From BACL27 sp964203235 (lineage in GTDB: Bacteria > Actinomycetota > Acidimicrobiia > Acidimicrobiales > Ilumatobacteraceae), in contig CAXNLE010000002.1 in NCBI GenBank assembly GCA_964203235.1, forward strand, positions 186,001-250,000: 64,000 nucleotides of DNA, read 5' to 3'. The stretch's first letter is position 1, and every line of letters begins with the position of its first letter. Positions 32,854 to 42,336 of the stretch are shown here, one piece after another. The notes under the pieces are model-generated. The model was not told the DNA's origin. It worked only from the letters and a program-made list of their open reading frames with translations, and ran no database searches. The position numbers were made by a program, and so were the translations under genes.

Positions 32854-33581
32854 CTACTCATTACCCAAATAGATGCTCTGCACTTCAGGTGAAGCCATCA
32901 CTGATTTCGGATCGCCACACATCAACACTCGCCCATAGTCAATTGCCAAAAGTTGATCTACGACTTCAAGTAAGTGCGTGCACAATGTGTTCAATCCAAA
33001 TTAAGGTGATGCCAGTTGTGCGAATTAATTTAATTGTTGCAATTAATTCGTGAACTTCCATTTCTGTAAGTCCGCCTGCAATTTCATCCAACAATAAAAC
33101 CGAAGGCTCAATTGCAAGTGCTCGAGCCAACTCAAGTCTTTTTCGCTCAAGCAAAGTAAGTTGACCAGCAACGACATTTGCTTTTGAAGTCATCCCAGTT
33201 GTTTCAAGAGCAAAAGCACAGGCTTGATTTATTGATTTTGATTTTCGCGATTTTCCGCGTCCAAAAGTTGCGCCGACAAGAATATTTTCATAAACAGTTA
33301 GACCTTCAAATGGTCTCGGAATTTGCGAAGTACGACCAATACCTTTGCGGCTTCGCTTGATGACTAGGCACGCTGGTGATATCTATGCCCTCGAACAACA
33401 CACTGCCACTAGATGGTGCGAGATCTCCAGCGAGAATATTTAGCATCGTGGTTTTGCCTGCACCGTTTGGCCCAACAACACCCAACGCTGAACCAGATTT
33501 TATGGATGCATTCAAATTTTCAAGAACCGTGAGGGTTCCGAATTGCTTCGAAACCCCCACAAGTTCAAGTAACTCTGTCAC
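32854..33581 (-). pseudogene. livG: LivG ATPase gene broken by two frameshifts
   Basis: Reading from the ATG at 33581 gives GVSKQFGTLTVLENLNASIK and Walker A GPNGAGKTT. Near 33355, within the segment coding for DITSVPSHQ, one extra base shifts the frame; the next frame gives SRKGIGRTSQIPRPFEGLTV and continues through LLDEIAGGLTEMEVHELI and IWIEHIVHAL. A second single-base shift near 32962 leads to EVVDQLLAIDYGRVLMCGDP and a stop at 32854. All three pieces are well conserved, so the damage is recent or is sequence error. The full length would be about 242 residues. Note the signature reads LTLLERKRLELARAL, as is usual for LivG. Confidence 0.9.
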
Positions 33582-33600
33582 TTCTTTTATTCTCCGCTAC

Positions 33601-34986
33601 TTATGCCGTGATTGGCTCAATAGTTCCACCAGTTGGCACACCAGGATTGAGGCTGTTGTCAACAATCACTAGGTCATAACCGGTTGGAGTATCTGCTTCA
33701 CGCCATTGACCGCCACACAACGCTGTCTTAGCAACGTTTGGAATTGGTCCACTTGTGAAGTCGACTGTTCCAACGATGGTATCAATTTTCATTGTCTTGA
33801 TTGCATCGCGAACAGCAGTCTTATCGGTGCTACCCGCTGCAACGAGTGCCGCAATTGCAACTTCGAACAATGCGTGAGCAAAACCGATTGGTTGTGTCCA
33901 CTGTGCACCACTCGAAGCCGTGTACGCGTCTGCGACTTCTTTTGCAGACGCACCAGTGAGCGAGCTTGAATATGGATGATTTGGACTCCACCAAACTTCA
34001 GATGAGAGACCAATTCCATCTTTGCCAAGTGCTTGAATCGATTCTGGGAAGAGCAATGCTTTTCCGATTGATGCAGCCTTTGGCACGAAGCCTTGTTGTT
34101 TTGCTTGCTTCCAGAAAGTTGGGAAATCTGGAGGAATCACTACACCAGTGATAATTTCAGCTTTCGCTTTCTTGAACGCAGCAATTTGTGCGGTGAAGTC
34201 TTGGTTCAAGTTTTCGTATCGACCTGGATCGGTCAATGTGAAACCTGCACCAGTCAATGCTGGAGGGAAACCAACTGTGGTGTCGCCCCATACGTTTCCG
34301 TCACCATCATTAGGGAACAATCCACCTACTGACTTGTTGGTGTCAAGTGAACTCCACATTGAAATAAATTGTGGAATGATGTCTTCAAGACCCCAGAAGA
34401 AGTGGTATGTCCAGTTGAAAGTTGTCTCTCCTGGCTTTCCACCTCGACCAATGAACCATGCTTGCCACGGTGCGAGACTTGAGATACAAGGCACGCCGTT
34501 TGCTTCGCACTGATCTGATACTGGGTTGGTTGTGTCTGGAGTATTACCTACAAGCATCAAGTCAATTCCGTCTTCGGTGATCAACTTGCCAGCCTTGGCA
34601 GCCGCCTTTGTTGGATCAGACTCAGAGTCCTCGGAGAGGATTTCTACTTTGTATGACTTGCCACCAACACGAAGTCCATCGGCGAGGAATGTTTTAATTC
34701 CCTCGAAAATGAATGCATCTGCCGAAGCGAATGCTGCAAGTGGACCTGTCGCTGGTGATACATAACCGATTTTGATGGTGCCGTCAGCGCCACCTCCGCC
34801 AGTGATACCAGTGTCTGTCGCAGGTGCAGTTGTTTCTGCAGTTGCAGTCGTGTCTGTAGTTGCACTATCCGAATTTGAGCATGCAGCAAGAATCGCTGCT
34901 GCGATTCCGCCACCACTCAATGCGAGAAACTTACGTCTCCCTATCGGGGCTCGAAAGCCACTGTCTTGTTCTATGTTTTCACTCAC
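33601..34986 (-). CDS. ABC transporter substrate-binding lipoprotein, LivK-like, Tat-exported
   Basis: 461 residues. The N-terminus carries a twin-arginine motif (GRRKFLALSGG) and a lipobox-like AAILAACS, so it is exported folded and anchored by lipid on Cys. A Thr-rich linker leads to a periplasmic-binding fold (IKIGYVSPATGPLAAFASAD, then EILSEDSESDPTKAAAKAG), the Leu/Ile/Val-binding type. Length is above the usual 380 because of the leader and inserts. It heads the liv genes (20 bp before livG). The ligand is probably an aromatic compound feeding this cluster. Confidence 0.9.
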   Translation of the reverse strand: MSENIEQDSGFRAPIGRRKFLALSGGGIAAAILAACSNSDSATTDTTATAETTAPATDTGITGGGGADGTIKIGYVSPATGPLAAFASADAFIFEGIKTFLADGLRVGGKSYKVEILSEDSESDPTKAAAKAGKLITEDGIDLMLVGNTPDTTNPVSDQCEANGVPCISSLAPWQAWFIGRGGKPGETTFNWTYHFFWGLEDIIPQFISMWSSLDTNKSVGGLFPNDGDGNVWGDTTVGFPPALTGAGFTLTDPGRYENLNQDFTAQIAAFKKAKAEIITGVVIPPDFPTFWKQAKQQGFVPKAASIGKALLFPESIQALGKDGIGLSSEVWWSPNHPYSSSLTGASAKEVADAYTASSGAQWTQPIGFAHALFEVAIAALVAAGSTDKTAVRDAIKTMKIDTIVGTVDFTSGPIPNVAKTALCGGQWREADTPTGYDLVIVDNSLNPGVPTGGTIEPITA

Positions 34987-35059
34987 TTGATTTCTCCTTT
35001 TTGGTTTTGGTTTATGTTGCTTATGTTTATTGTTAATTCGTATCTAAAAATCAATTACT

Positions 35060-36140
35060 CTAATTTGCCGCTACCGGTCTGACTCCATCGAAGGCTCCTT
35101 GCAACAGCAACTCAATTGATGCTGCGTCGAAGTTTCGAGGATTTGTACGAATCTCGGCTGCTGCCCGAGTTGCCACTTCTGCAAGATTTTCACGATGCAG
35201 GCCAAGTTCAGCAAGAGATGATGGGACGCCACTGCGCTTTGCAAGATCCCAAAGACTTCCCGCGACGTCGTCTTGGCGACAATCTAAAGCGTGCGCTAAT
35301 TGAGCCATCTCAAATGGCAAGACAGGTGCGTTAAACGCAATTGCATGCGGCAAAACAACTGAGTGTGCATCGGCATGAACTAACCCGAACGCCCCGCCCA
35401 AAACGTGACAAATCTTGTGATGAAAACCAGCAGACGTATCACCTAGCGAGATGCCAGACATTGCAGCACCATAAAGAAGTTGAGCGCGTGCCTCAATATT
35501 TTTAGGGCTCGACATGACAACTGGTAACGACAAATTTATTGCTCGAACACCTTCAAGAGCAATCGCCGTCGTAATCGGGTTGCAACCTGTTGCATAAAGT
35601 GATTCAACGCTGTGGGCAAGTGCATTAAATGCAGATGCACCGGTGACGCTTAAGGGTAAGTCGACGGTTAATTCGGCGTCATACAGACGACACACGAGGC
35701 AAGACAATCGCATCACTACCTGTCTGTTTATGTCGATCTCCGGTTAATCCATAAATAGTTGTTTGTTCACTACCTGCATAAGTCGTTGGTATTGCAATAA
35801 TTGGAATTCGGTGCGAAAGTGCAATTGCTTTGGCTAAACCAGTTGATGACCCGCCGCCAACACATACAACCAAATCGGCGCTCGAATTAGTTGCCGCATT
35901 ACGTGCTGCTTCTGCCAGTTCAACGGGTACGTGTTGCTTGACATCGGTCCAAGTTGAAACCAATTTGCGGCCAATTAGTTCTTCAATTGATTTTTGAAGC
36001 GCTAATGCGCCACCATCAAGAATTAAAAAAACTTTCTGCGCATTTAGCTCTGAAACTTCAGCACCTAAAGTATTGCGAACACCAGGACCGAAAACCATTT
36101 TGCGATTTCTCTGCACGTATGCGAATGATGAAGCGCTCAT
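35060..36140 (-). pseudogene. Maleylacetate reductase (Fe-type alcohol dehydrogenase fold), frameshifted
   Basis: From the ATG at 36140 the first frame gives MVFGPGVRNTLGAEV, VCVGGGSSTGLAKAIAL (NAD-binding), IAIPTTYAGSEQTTIYGLTG and DAIVLPRV. Near 35695 an extra base shifts it, and the next frame starts YDAELTVDLPLSVTGASAFN and goes on through HKICHVLGG and LVHADAHSVVLPH to 35060. The two His-rich motifs are the metal-site region of the family. Together about 355 residues, the normal length. It reduces maleylacetate to 3-oxoadipate, the step linking ring cleavage to the CoA-transferase encoded directly upstream (TAATG overlap). Confidence 0.88.
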
Positions 36141-36946
36141 TAAGCACTCTGCAATTCTCTAAGAGCATTAATTTCACGATCGGTTACTGCTTCTGTTGTA
36201 AAGATATTTTTGGCAATACGAAGTTTCCATCCCGTATTTTCGATGCACTGTTCGGCAGTTACCCCACGGTGCATTTGCGTTTGCACAAGTTCGCACGTCT
36301 CTGGATCTGGCTCAAGAACCCCAAGATCAGTAATAACAATTTTGGGCCCTCCACCGCGCAGACCCAGTCGCTCACGGTGACCCGGGCCATCACCAAATCC
36401 GAAAGAAGTTCTAAAGTCACACCGATCAACAAAAGCCCTTTTTGTTTGACGCATGATGACAATTACTTGGCCAGCAGTAGCCGCGATCTCGGGTGCGCCG
36501 CCGGCACCGGGCAAGCGGGTCTTTGGCTTGTCGTATGAGCCAATAACCGTTGAATTGATGTTTCCGAATTTGTCGAGTTGAGCACCGCCAAGAAAACCAA
36601 CATCAATTCGACCAGCCTGCAACCAATACGAAAATATTTCTGGAACGCTCACGACCGAGTCTGAAGTATCAGCAAGTTCGCCGTCTCCGATTGATAGAGG
36701 CAACCGCGTTGGCTTTGAACCGATGCATCCAGACTCATATATAAGGACAGGCTCGGGCGAATATAAATGACGCGCAAGGTTTGCTGCAGTGCTCGGCAAA
36801 CCAATACCAACAAAACAAACAGCCTTGCCAGCGGCAGCCAAAGTGCCCAGCACTCGCGCAGCATTGACGATCATCAGGTCATCAGTTGAGATCGTGTTTG
36901 CGCTAGTCGATGCACTAGTTGATGCGCTAGTTGATGTCTTAGCCAT
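36140..36946 (-). CDS. 3-oxoadipate CoA-transferase, subunit B
   Basis: 268 residues from the ATG at 36946, inside the end of the subunit A gene (8-bp overlap). The first 17 residues are a Ser/Thr/Ala repeat (TSTSASTSASTSAN) caused by a 12-bp tandem DNA repeat. The family part follows: VCFVGIGLPSTAANLARHLY, then IYESGCIGS, where Glu would be the catalytic residue of class I CoA-transferase beta subunits, and GGAQLDKFGNINSTVIG. With subunit A it moves CoA from succinyl-CoA to 3-oxoadipate. Its stop overlaps the next ATG (TAATG). Confidence 0.88.
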   Translation of the reverse strand: MAKTSTSASTSASTSANTISTDDLMIVNAARVLGTLAAAGKAVCFVGIGLPSTAANLARHLYSPEPVLIYESGCIGSKPTRLPLSIGDGELADTSDSVVSVPEIFSYWLQAGRIDVGFLGGAQLDKFGNINSTVIGSYDKPKTRLPGAGGAPEIAATAGQVIVIMRQTKRAFVDRCDFRTSFGFGDGPGHRERLGLRGGGPKIVITDLGVLEPDPETCELVQTQMHRGVTAEQCIENTGWKLRIAKNIFTTEAVTDREINALRELQSA

Positions 36947-37805
36947 TGGTTGATACCAAAGCCGAAATGCCAACCGACCGACTGAAAGAATCAAAATCTG
37001 TCGTACCATTTATATGCACTTCGATCCACTTTTCGAAACTCTCGCGATCCTTGGCAATGTCGTCCCAAGATTTGTAAAACGAATTATCGCGTTCGCTATA
37101 ACCAGATGCATAACTTGGATGCGCACCATTTCGCACATGGCAAACTGCACTCACTACCCAAGACGGAATAACTACAGCACCACTTACTGGTGTCAACTTT
37201 TCTACAATTTCTTCAACAGTCACTATTGAAGCCTTGGCTGCGAGCACAGCTTCACGTTGCACACCAAGAAGACCCCACAGTTGAACATTGCCTTCGCGGT
37301 CGGCACGTTGTGCATGAACTATCGTCACGTCTGGATTAATTGCTGGCACAGCAGTAAGTTCTTCATCAGTAAATGGACAAATAATTGTTTTGATCGATGA
37401 AGTCTGATCTACCAAATCGGTGCCAACGTAACCACGCAAAACTCCAAACGGAAGCCCCGATGCTCCTGCCACATACCGAGCAGCCATTCCGGCGTGGCTA
37501 TGTTCTTCGATTTCAATTTGATGTGGCCAGTTGTTCTCGACAGCATCTCGAAAGCGATGCAACGATCCCACACCAGGGTTGCCACCCCAAGAAAAAGTAA
37601 GTTTGCTCACACAACCAGCACCGATTAGTTGGTCATAGACCATGTCGGGGGTCATGCGAATTGCATGCAGATTGCGCCGACCTTGTCGAATGATTTCGTG
37701 ACCAGCAGCGTGGGGTATTAAGTGAGTGAATCCTTCCATTGCAATTGTTGAACCGTCTTTTACGTAGCGAGCAACTGCGTCTTTAAGTTCAAGAATCTCG
37801 GCCAT
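36939..37805 (-). CDS. 3-oxoadipate CoA-transferase, subunit A
   Basis: 288 residues from the ATG at 37805, overlapping the aldehyde dehydrogenase stop (TAATG). It has the class I alpha-subunit features ARYVKDGSTIAMEGFTHLIP, LTFSWGGNPGVGSLHRFRDA and AINPDVTIVHAQRADREGNVQ. The length fits the actinobacterial CatI type, longer than the 230-residue proteobacterial PcaI. Its place between the semialdehyde dehydrogenase and maleylacetate reductase genes fixes the likely substrate as 3-oxoadipate. Confidence 0.88.
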   Translation of the reverse strand: MAEILELKDAVARYVKDGSTIAMEGFTHLIPHAAGHEIIRQGRRNLHAIRMTPDMVYDQLIGAGCVSKLTFSWGGNPGVGSLHRFRDAVENNWPHQIEIEEHSHAGMAARYVAGASGLPFGVLRGYVGTDLVDQTSSIKTIICPFTDEELTAVPAINPDVTIVHAQRADREGNVQLWGLLGVQREAVLAAKASIVTVEEIVEKLTPVSGAVVIPSWVVSAVCHVRNGAHPSYASGYSERDNSFYKSWDDIAKDRESFEKWIEVHINGTTDFDSFSRSVGISALVSTNG

Positions 37806-39286
37806 TAGTTTTTTGTCGCGTCTCGCGGATACCAAGGTGGAAGTTTTGCGTCAACATTGACCCAAATACTTTTTGCTTCGGTGTATTCGCGTATCGCCTC
37901 GAATCCCATTTCGCGCCCATATCCAGACTTGCCTGTTCCGCCGAACGGCGAATTTGGGCTCACACGCTTGTATGAATTTATCCAAACCATGCCGCTTCGA
38001 ATTTGAGAAGCGACACGGTGCGCGCGCGATAGATCGTTCGTCCACAATCCACCGCCGAGGCCGTACTCAGTTGAATTGGCAATTTCGAGCGCTTCTTGCT
38101 CTGTTTTAAATGTCGTCACCGTCACGAACGGGCCAAATACTTCTTCGTGGCATACTCGACTTTCGTTGTTACGAACGCGAACAATCGTCGGCAAAACATA
38201 ACAACCATTGCGCAACGCGGGGTCATCTGGAGATTTTCCGCCCGTAAGAATTTCTCCGCCTTCATCAACAGCAACTTTTACAAAGTCAAGAACACGATCA
38301 CGGTGCATTGCCGAAGTGAGTGGACCCATTTCAGTTGCTGGATCAAGTGGGTTTCCAATTTTGATTGACTTCGCAAGAGCAACGAATTTGCTTATAAATT
38401 CTTCGGCGATTTCTTCTTGCAGAATTAAACGGCTTCCGGCAATACATGCCTGTCCTTGATTATGGAAAATTGCGAATGCACTACCGTTTATCGCTGCCAC
38501 AATGTTGGCATCGTTAAAAACGATGTTTGCTCCTTTGCCACCTAATTCGAGTTGGACTCGTTTTAGATTGCTCGACGAATATTCAACAATGCGTCGCCCA
38601 ACTGTTGTTGAACCTGTGAATGCAATTTTCGCAACATCTGAATGAGTTGCGAGTCGTTCACCTGCGGTGTGTCCAAAACCAGGGACGATATTTACTACCC
38701 CATTCGGAAACCCAACTTCGCGCATTAGCTCGGCTAAGCGCAAGCTCGTCAGTGGCGTTAGTTCGCTCGGCTTTAGAACAATCGTGTTTCCTGCAGCAAG
38801 TGCTGGCCCCATCTTCCAACTGCAAAACATCAACGGAAAATTCCACGGGACTATTGCGCCGACTACTCCAAGTGGCTCACGCACGACGTAATTTAAAAAC
38901 CCTGGTTCTACCGGCATTACGTCGCCCTGAATCTTGTCTGCCATTCCACCGAAATATCTAAAACATGCGGCCGTTCGTGGCACATCCAAAAATCTTGAGT
39001 CCTTTATGGGGTGACCGGTGTTAAGGCTTTCAAGTTGCGCAAATTCTTCAGAATTGGCTTCAAGTGCGTCCGCCAATTTAAGAAGTAGTCGACCTCGCTC
39101 CGCTGCTGCAACTGCTTTCCATTTTGTAAACGCTGCTTTTGCAGCCGCCACTGCTAGATCAATATCAGCTTGTCGGCCTTCAGCAATTTCAGTAATCAAA
39201 GAACCGTCATGCGGGTTAACCACTGGCAGGCGATGACCACCGATTGCGTCAACGAACTCGCCGTTAATGAACAGCTGGTTTTGCAC
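37805..39286 (-). CDS. Aldehyde dehydrogenase, probably 4-hydroxymuconic semialdehyde dehydrogenase
   Basis: 493 residues from a GTG. ALDH signatures: IVPWNFPLMFCSWKMGPALA, FTGSTTVGRRI (cofactor), ELGGKGANIVF with the general-base Glu, NQGQACIAGSR with the nucleophile Cys, and EVFGPFVTV. It follows the two hydroquinone dioxygenase subunit genes by 9 bp, exactly as HapE/PnpE follows HapCD/PnpCD. It should oxidise the ring-cleavage semialdehyde to maleylacetate with NAD+. Function by context; the fold itself is certain. Confidence 0.88.
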   Translation of the reverse strand: MQNQLFINGEFVDAIGGHRLPVVNPHDGSLITEIAEGRQADIDLAVAAAKAAFTKWKAVAAAERGRLLLKLADALEANSEEFAQLESLNTGHPIKDSRFLDVPRTAACFRYFGGMADKIQGDVMPVEPGFLNYVVREPLGVVGAIVPWNFPLMFCSWKMGPALAAGNTIVLKPSELTPLTSLRLAELMREVGFPNGVVNIVPGFGHTAGERLATHSDVAKIAFTGSTTVGRRIVEYSSSNLKRVQLELGGKGANIVFNDANIVAAINGSAFAIFHNQGQACIAGSRLILQEEIAEEFISKFVALAKSIKIGNPLDPATEMGPLTSAMHRDRVLDFVKVAVDEGGEILTGGKSPDDPALRNGCYVLPTIVRVRNNESRVCHEEVFGPFVTVTTFKTEQEALEIANSTEYGLGGGLWTNDLSRAHRVASQIRSGMVWINSYKRVSPNSPFGGTGKSGYGREMGFEAIREYTEAKSIWVNVDAKLPPWYPRDATKN

Positions 39287-39295
39287 GATTTAGTT

Positions 39296-40282
39296 TTAGA
39301 AACTGACCGGATACTGCGGTGCCTTACCGCTGGCAATTAGCCCTGGCAAATCTGCTGAGTTGTTCTCCCAGACGAGAAGCATCGATCGTTTTGAACTGAA
39401 GCCTTGGTGCCGAATATCGGCTGGCATCGCAGCACAGTCACCCGCTCTCATTGTTACTTTGGCGCGTGGCGCACCTGTTTCGCGATCAGCAACATCCCAA
39501 ATGATTTCGTCAGACAATTGAATGAACCATTCAACGCGATCGTTGCCGTGCACGATTGGCAAAATATATTCTTCGGTAGTTGGGCAGTAAAGACTTTCTT
39601 TACAAACACTTACGACCGATGGGTTCCACGTAACGTTTGATCGCGAGAGGTACGCAAACAAATTGAATGCAGCGATTTCACCTTCAAAACCTGGCTCCGC
39701 AAAAACCTGTGGTTCATCTTGGGGAACGTCCGCAAACATTCGATTAATTGGGTGCCCAGTTGCATCAGTTCGAATTTGTTCGTCTCCCTTGACGCCAACC
39801 ATTCGCGCTGCGGCAACACGTCTTCGAGTAACAGCCTCTGTGTTACTACCCGATTTAATGCCCCATGGAGCTTGAGTTTCAGCAGGACTTGCAAACGGAT
39901 CAAATGTTGAATTTGTCCAGTTATCTAACATCGAGTGAAACGTTGAGCGGATATTTGGTGTCTCAAAATTTTCCGAATAATCCAACTCAGCCTTACGATA
40001 TGCCTCGTTGAATCGACCAGCAAATAGGTCTACGTTGCCGTAGTGGTTGATGGTTCCAACAACGTGGTCGAAATTGACCGTTCCGTAAAAGAAATCCCAT
40101 GCGCAGTCACGCTGCAATGCACGAAGAAAATCGTCAATGCTGATTGCATGCGAACCCGTTGGCCACGAAACGTGGGCAAAATATTCATCTCGATTAAATT
40201 TAAAATTACCGAGTACAAAATCGTTGTAACCAAAATTATTTGGACCACTTGCTTTTACTGTTGAGTCTTGTGTTGTTGACAT
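39296..40282 (-). CDS. Hydroquinone 1,2-dioxygenase, large (beta) subunit, HapD/PnpD-like
   Basis: 328 residues. The iron site described for PnpD is His256, Asn258, Glu262 and His303. Here IVHGNDRVEW gives His245, Asn247 and Glu251, and ADIRHQGF gives His292: the identical spacing of 2, 4 and 41. The subunit belongs to a cupin-like type III extradiol group that opens hydroquinone to 4-hydroxymuconic semialdehyde using Fe(II). The small subunit is encoded 15 bp upstream. This assignment explains every neighbour down to the CoA-transferase. Confidence 0.9.
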   Translation of the reverse strand: MSTTQDSTVKASGPNNFGYNDFVLGNFKFNRDEYFAHVSWPTGSHAISIDDFLRALQRDCAWDFFYGTVNFDHVVGTINHYGNVDLFAGRFNEAYRKAELDYSENFETPNIRSTFHSMLDNWTNSTFDPFASPAETQAPWGIKSGSNTEAVTRRRVAAARMVGVKGDEQIRTDATGHPINRMFADVPQDEPQVFAEPGFEGEIAAFNLFAYLSRSNVTWNPSVVSVCKESLYCPTTEEYILPIVHGNDRVEWFIQLSDEIIWDVADRETGAPRAKVTMRAGDCAAMPADIRHQGFSSKRSMLLVWENNSADLPGLIASGKAPQYPVSF

Positions 40283-40297
40283 TTTAATTTCTCCTTT

Positions 40298-40789
40298 TTA
40301 ACTTAGACAGATCTGAGCCCAACGCTGTTTGGTCAGATCTCCAATAATTGTTTGTTGAAGCAATACACCAGTCTTTTTTGCCGTGAAACTATAAGCGCTG
40401 CCTTTTGGCAACAACGCTTGATGTCCGCGTTGCAGCACGACTCGGCCCATTTTTTTGCCGACCGGTTCACCATTAACTGCAACCGCACCAGATTTTCCAG
40501 AAGCCGCAACTGGAGTATCAAGTTTTACAAAATTGACTTCAACATTGCCATCCATGCAGATGACCGTCTCATCGTGATCACATGAATACCATCCACTTTG
40601 CCCTTCGGCTCGGATTGCTTCAAGAACATACTCTTGATTGATTCCGACCGCTACCTTCTCCCAAGGTTTAGATTTCTTTGCAACTTCGAAAAGATTTGAA
40701 AAGACATAATGTTTTGGATCATCGTTAATGATGTCGATTCGACCTTTGCTGAAGTTATCCAACGAACCGAAAACTGTTTTATAAGCCAT
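40298..40789 (-). CDS. Hydroquinone 1,2-dioxygenase, small (alpha) subunit, HapC/PnpC-like
   Basis: 163 residues, matching the 17-18 kDa alpha subunit of two-component hydroquinone dioxygenases. It is a single cupin-type domain: GQSGWYSCDHDETVICMDGNVEVNFVKL, then RVVLQRGHQALLPKGSAYSF. The subunit is thought to stabilise the active site carried by the large subunit. The ATG at 40789 lies 86 bp from the divergent IclR gene, with a palindrome between them that may control both. Confidence 0.87.
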   Translation of the reverse strand: MAYKTVFGSLDNFSKGRIDIINDDPKHYVFSNLFEVAKKSKPWEKVAVGINQEYVLEAIRAEGQSGWYSCDHDETVICMDGNVEVNFVKLDTPVAASGKSGAVAVNGEPVGKKMGRVVLQRGHQALLPKGSAYSFTAKKTGVLLQQTIIGDLTKQRWAQICLS

Positions 40790-40815
40790 ATCCCCCCATA
40801 ATTTCTAAACTGATT

Positions 40816-40834
40816 TGTGTACGCATTGCGCACA
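40816..40834. promoter_or_regulatory. Palindrome in the hapC-iclR divergent promoter
   Basis: TGTGTACGCATTGCGCACA is a near-perfect inverted repeat with core CGCA-T-TGCG, 27 bp upstream of hapC and 42 bp upstream of the IclR gene. It is a likely binding site for that IclR protein, controlling the ring-cleavage operon. Confidence 0.6.
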
Positions 40835-40875
40835 ACTGTACGCTCTAAGAACATTCTTACAGAGAGCCAATTAAC

Positions 40876-41652
40876 TTGTCAAATGAAGAAACAAACAGCA
40901 ACGACTATGTGCAGTCATTGGCACGGGGTCTCCTCGTGCTTCGAGCATTTTCGGCCGAACATCCTGCCCTAACTTTGGCTGAGGCTTCGCGTCTGACTGG
41001 TCTCACAAGGGCCACAGTGCGAAGAAGTTTGCATACATTGCAAAAATTGGGATACGCCGTATCTGATGGCAAGCAATTTGAACTCACACCGCGAGTACTT
41101 GATATTGGTTACGCATATCTTGCGTCTGCCCAAATTGGCGAAGTTGCGCAACCATTTATGGAGGCACTATCCGATCAACTAAATGAATCTGTTTCTGTTG
41201 CTGTGCTCGACGAGTTTGAAATTGTCTATATTGCTCGAGTGCCGACCAAACGGATTATGCGAATTGGGCTTGCCCTCGGCTCGCGCCTACCGGCACTTGT
41301 AACTTCAATGGGTCGCGTTATTGTCGCAGAGCTTACGCCCGTTGAGCAAAGGCAATTTCTGAAATCTGCGCCTTTCCCAAAGATGACCGAGAAGACACTT
41401 AATACGAAAACAGAACTGGCTAAGGAACTTGCATTAATAAAACAACAAGGCTGGGCACTACTAGACCAAGAACTTGAAGATGGTGTCAGGTCGATCGCCG
41501 CACCAATTCGCGACAAACATGGCCGAACAATTGCAGCGATCAATATCGGTACCCAAACTGGTCGCACAAAAATGAGCCAATTGAAAGACGATTACCTTCC
41601 GCGATTAGTTCAAGCAGCTAATCACATCACATCGGCGATGGCTAAAAGGTGA
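40876..41652 (+). CDS. IclR-family regulator, PcaR/PobR-like
   Basis: 258 residues from a TTG (no ATG fits). The N-terminal winged helix-turn-helix is clear (VQSLARGLLVLRAFSAEHPA, SRLTGLTRATVRRSLHTLQK), followed by an effector domain (ESVSVAVLDEFEIVYIARVP, ALVTSMGRVIVAEL, EDGVRSIAAPIRDKHGRTIAAINI). The sequence is of the PcaR/PcaU/PobR subgroup, whose ligands are protocatechuate, 3-oxoadipate or other aromatics. It is divergent from the hydroquinone dioxygenase genes, and 3-oxoadipate or hydroquinone would be a sensible inducer. Confidence 0.9.
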   Translation: MSNEETNSNDYVQSLARGLLVLRAFSAEHPALTLAEASRLTGLTRATVRRSLHTLQKLGYAVSDGKQFELTPRVLDIGYAYLASAQIGEVAQPFMEALSDQLNESVSVAVLDEFEIVYIARVPTKRIMRIGLALGSRLPALVTSMGRVIVAELTPVEQRQFLKSAPFPKMTEKTLNTKTELAKELALIKQQGWALLDQELEDGVRSIAAPIRDKHGRTIAAINIGTQTGRTKMSQLKDDYLPRLVQAANHITSAMAKR

Positions 41653-41735
41653 TTTCTCAAAAGAATTATTGGCATGAAAACCAACGAATCTTGACACTCT
41701 GAGGGTTTTTCCGTTACCCTGATCTTTCAGAGAAA

Positions 41736-41752
41736 TGTCCACTAAGCGGACA
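41736..41752. promoter_or_regulatory. 17-bp palindromic operator
   Basis: TGTCCACTAAGCGGACA, arms TGTCC/GGACA, 21 bp before the VOC gene ATG. A second site of the same design lies at 44343-44359, and two half-sites lie at 47816-47839. Confidence 0.7.
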
Positions 41753-41773
41753 CATGTCCAAGGGGTAATCAAA

Positions 41774-42310
41774 ATGACAACTAACACTTCGATTCCAAGT
41801 CGCTTACATCACACAGCGTATTTAACAAAAGATCAAGAGGCCACTCGTAAATTTTATGAGGGACTTATCGGCTTGCCATTAGTTGCAACTTGGTCTGAGA
41901 CCGACGAACTGTTTGGTGCGCCACGAGTTTACAGTCACACTTTCTACGGCCTCGGAGACGGTAGCGGATTGACATTCTTTCAGTTTGCGAACAAGAGTGA
42001 CCAAGATTTGTTCGATCCGCAATTGACTCCGTCGCCGTTTCGCCATATCGCACTCAATGTGACAGCAGAACTTCAATCAGAAATTTTTGATCGTCTGCAG
42101 AAAGCCGAGTGGAAGCCAGAAGGTACTTACGTTCTCGAACATGGATACTGCAGATCTCTTTACACAGAAGATCCAAACGGAATGTTGATTGAGTTCACTG
42201 TAGACGTACCGAACTCGAGCGAGATTTCAAAAACTCGAAAAAACACTGCGCACAAGGATCTTGAAAAATGGCTCGCTGGCGATCACACCAGCAATAACGT
42301 TTATCGCTAA
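41774..42310 (+). CDS. VOC-family protein, glyoxalase/extradiol dioxygenase fold
   Basis: 178 residues from the ATG at 41774, preceded by AAGGGG. The two beta-alpha-beta-beta-beta modules show as RLHHTAYLTKDQEATRKFYE with metal-ligand His, then FRHIALNV (His), and SLYTEDPNGMLIEFTVDVP (Glu). These three or four ligands define a metal-binding VOC protein, either a ring-cleavage dioxygenase or an isomerase/hydrolase. It is first of a plus-strand group with a CaiB-type transferase and a citryl-CoA-lyase-like protein. Substrate unknown. Confidence 0.82.
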   Translation: MTTNTSIPSRLHHTAYLTKDQEATRKFYEGLIGLPLVATWSETDELFGAPRVYSHTFYGLGDGSGLTFFQFANKSDQDLFDPQLTPSPFRHIALNVTAELQSEIFDRLQKAEWKPEGTYVLEHGYCRSLYTEDPNGMLIEFTVDVPNSSEISKTRKNTAHKDLEKWLAGDHTSNNVYR

Positions 42311-42336
42311 ATATTGCAAAATTAGTAAGCGAAAAA

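Noticed and set aside
36939..37835. Longer start for the CoA-transferase A subunit at 37835
   Set aside because: It would lie inside the aldehyde dehydrogenase gene; the ATG at 37805 overlaps that stop in the usual TAATG way.
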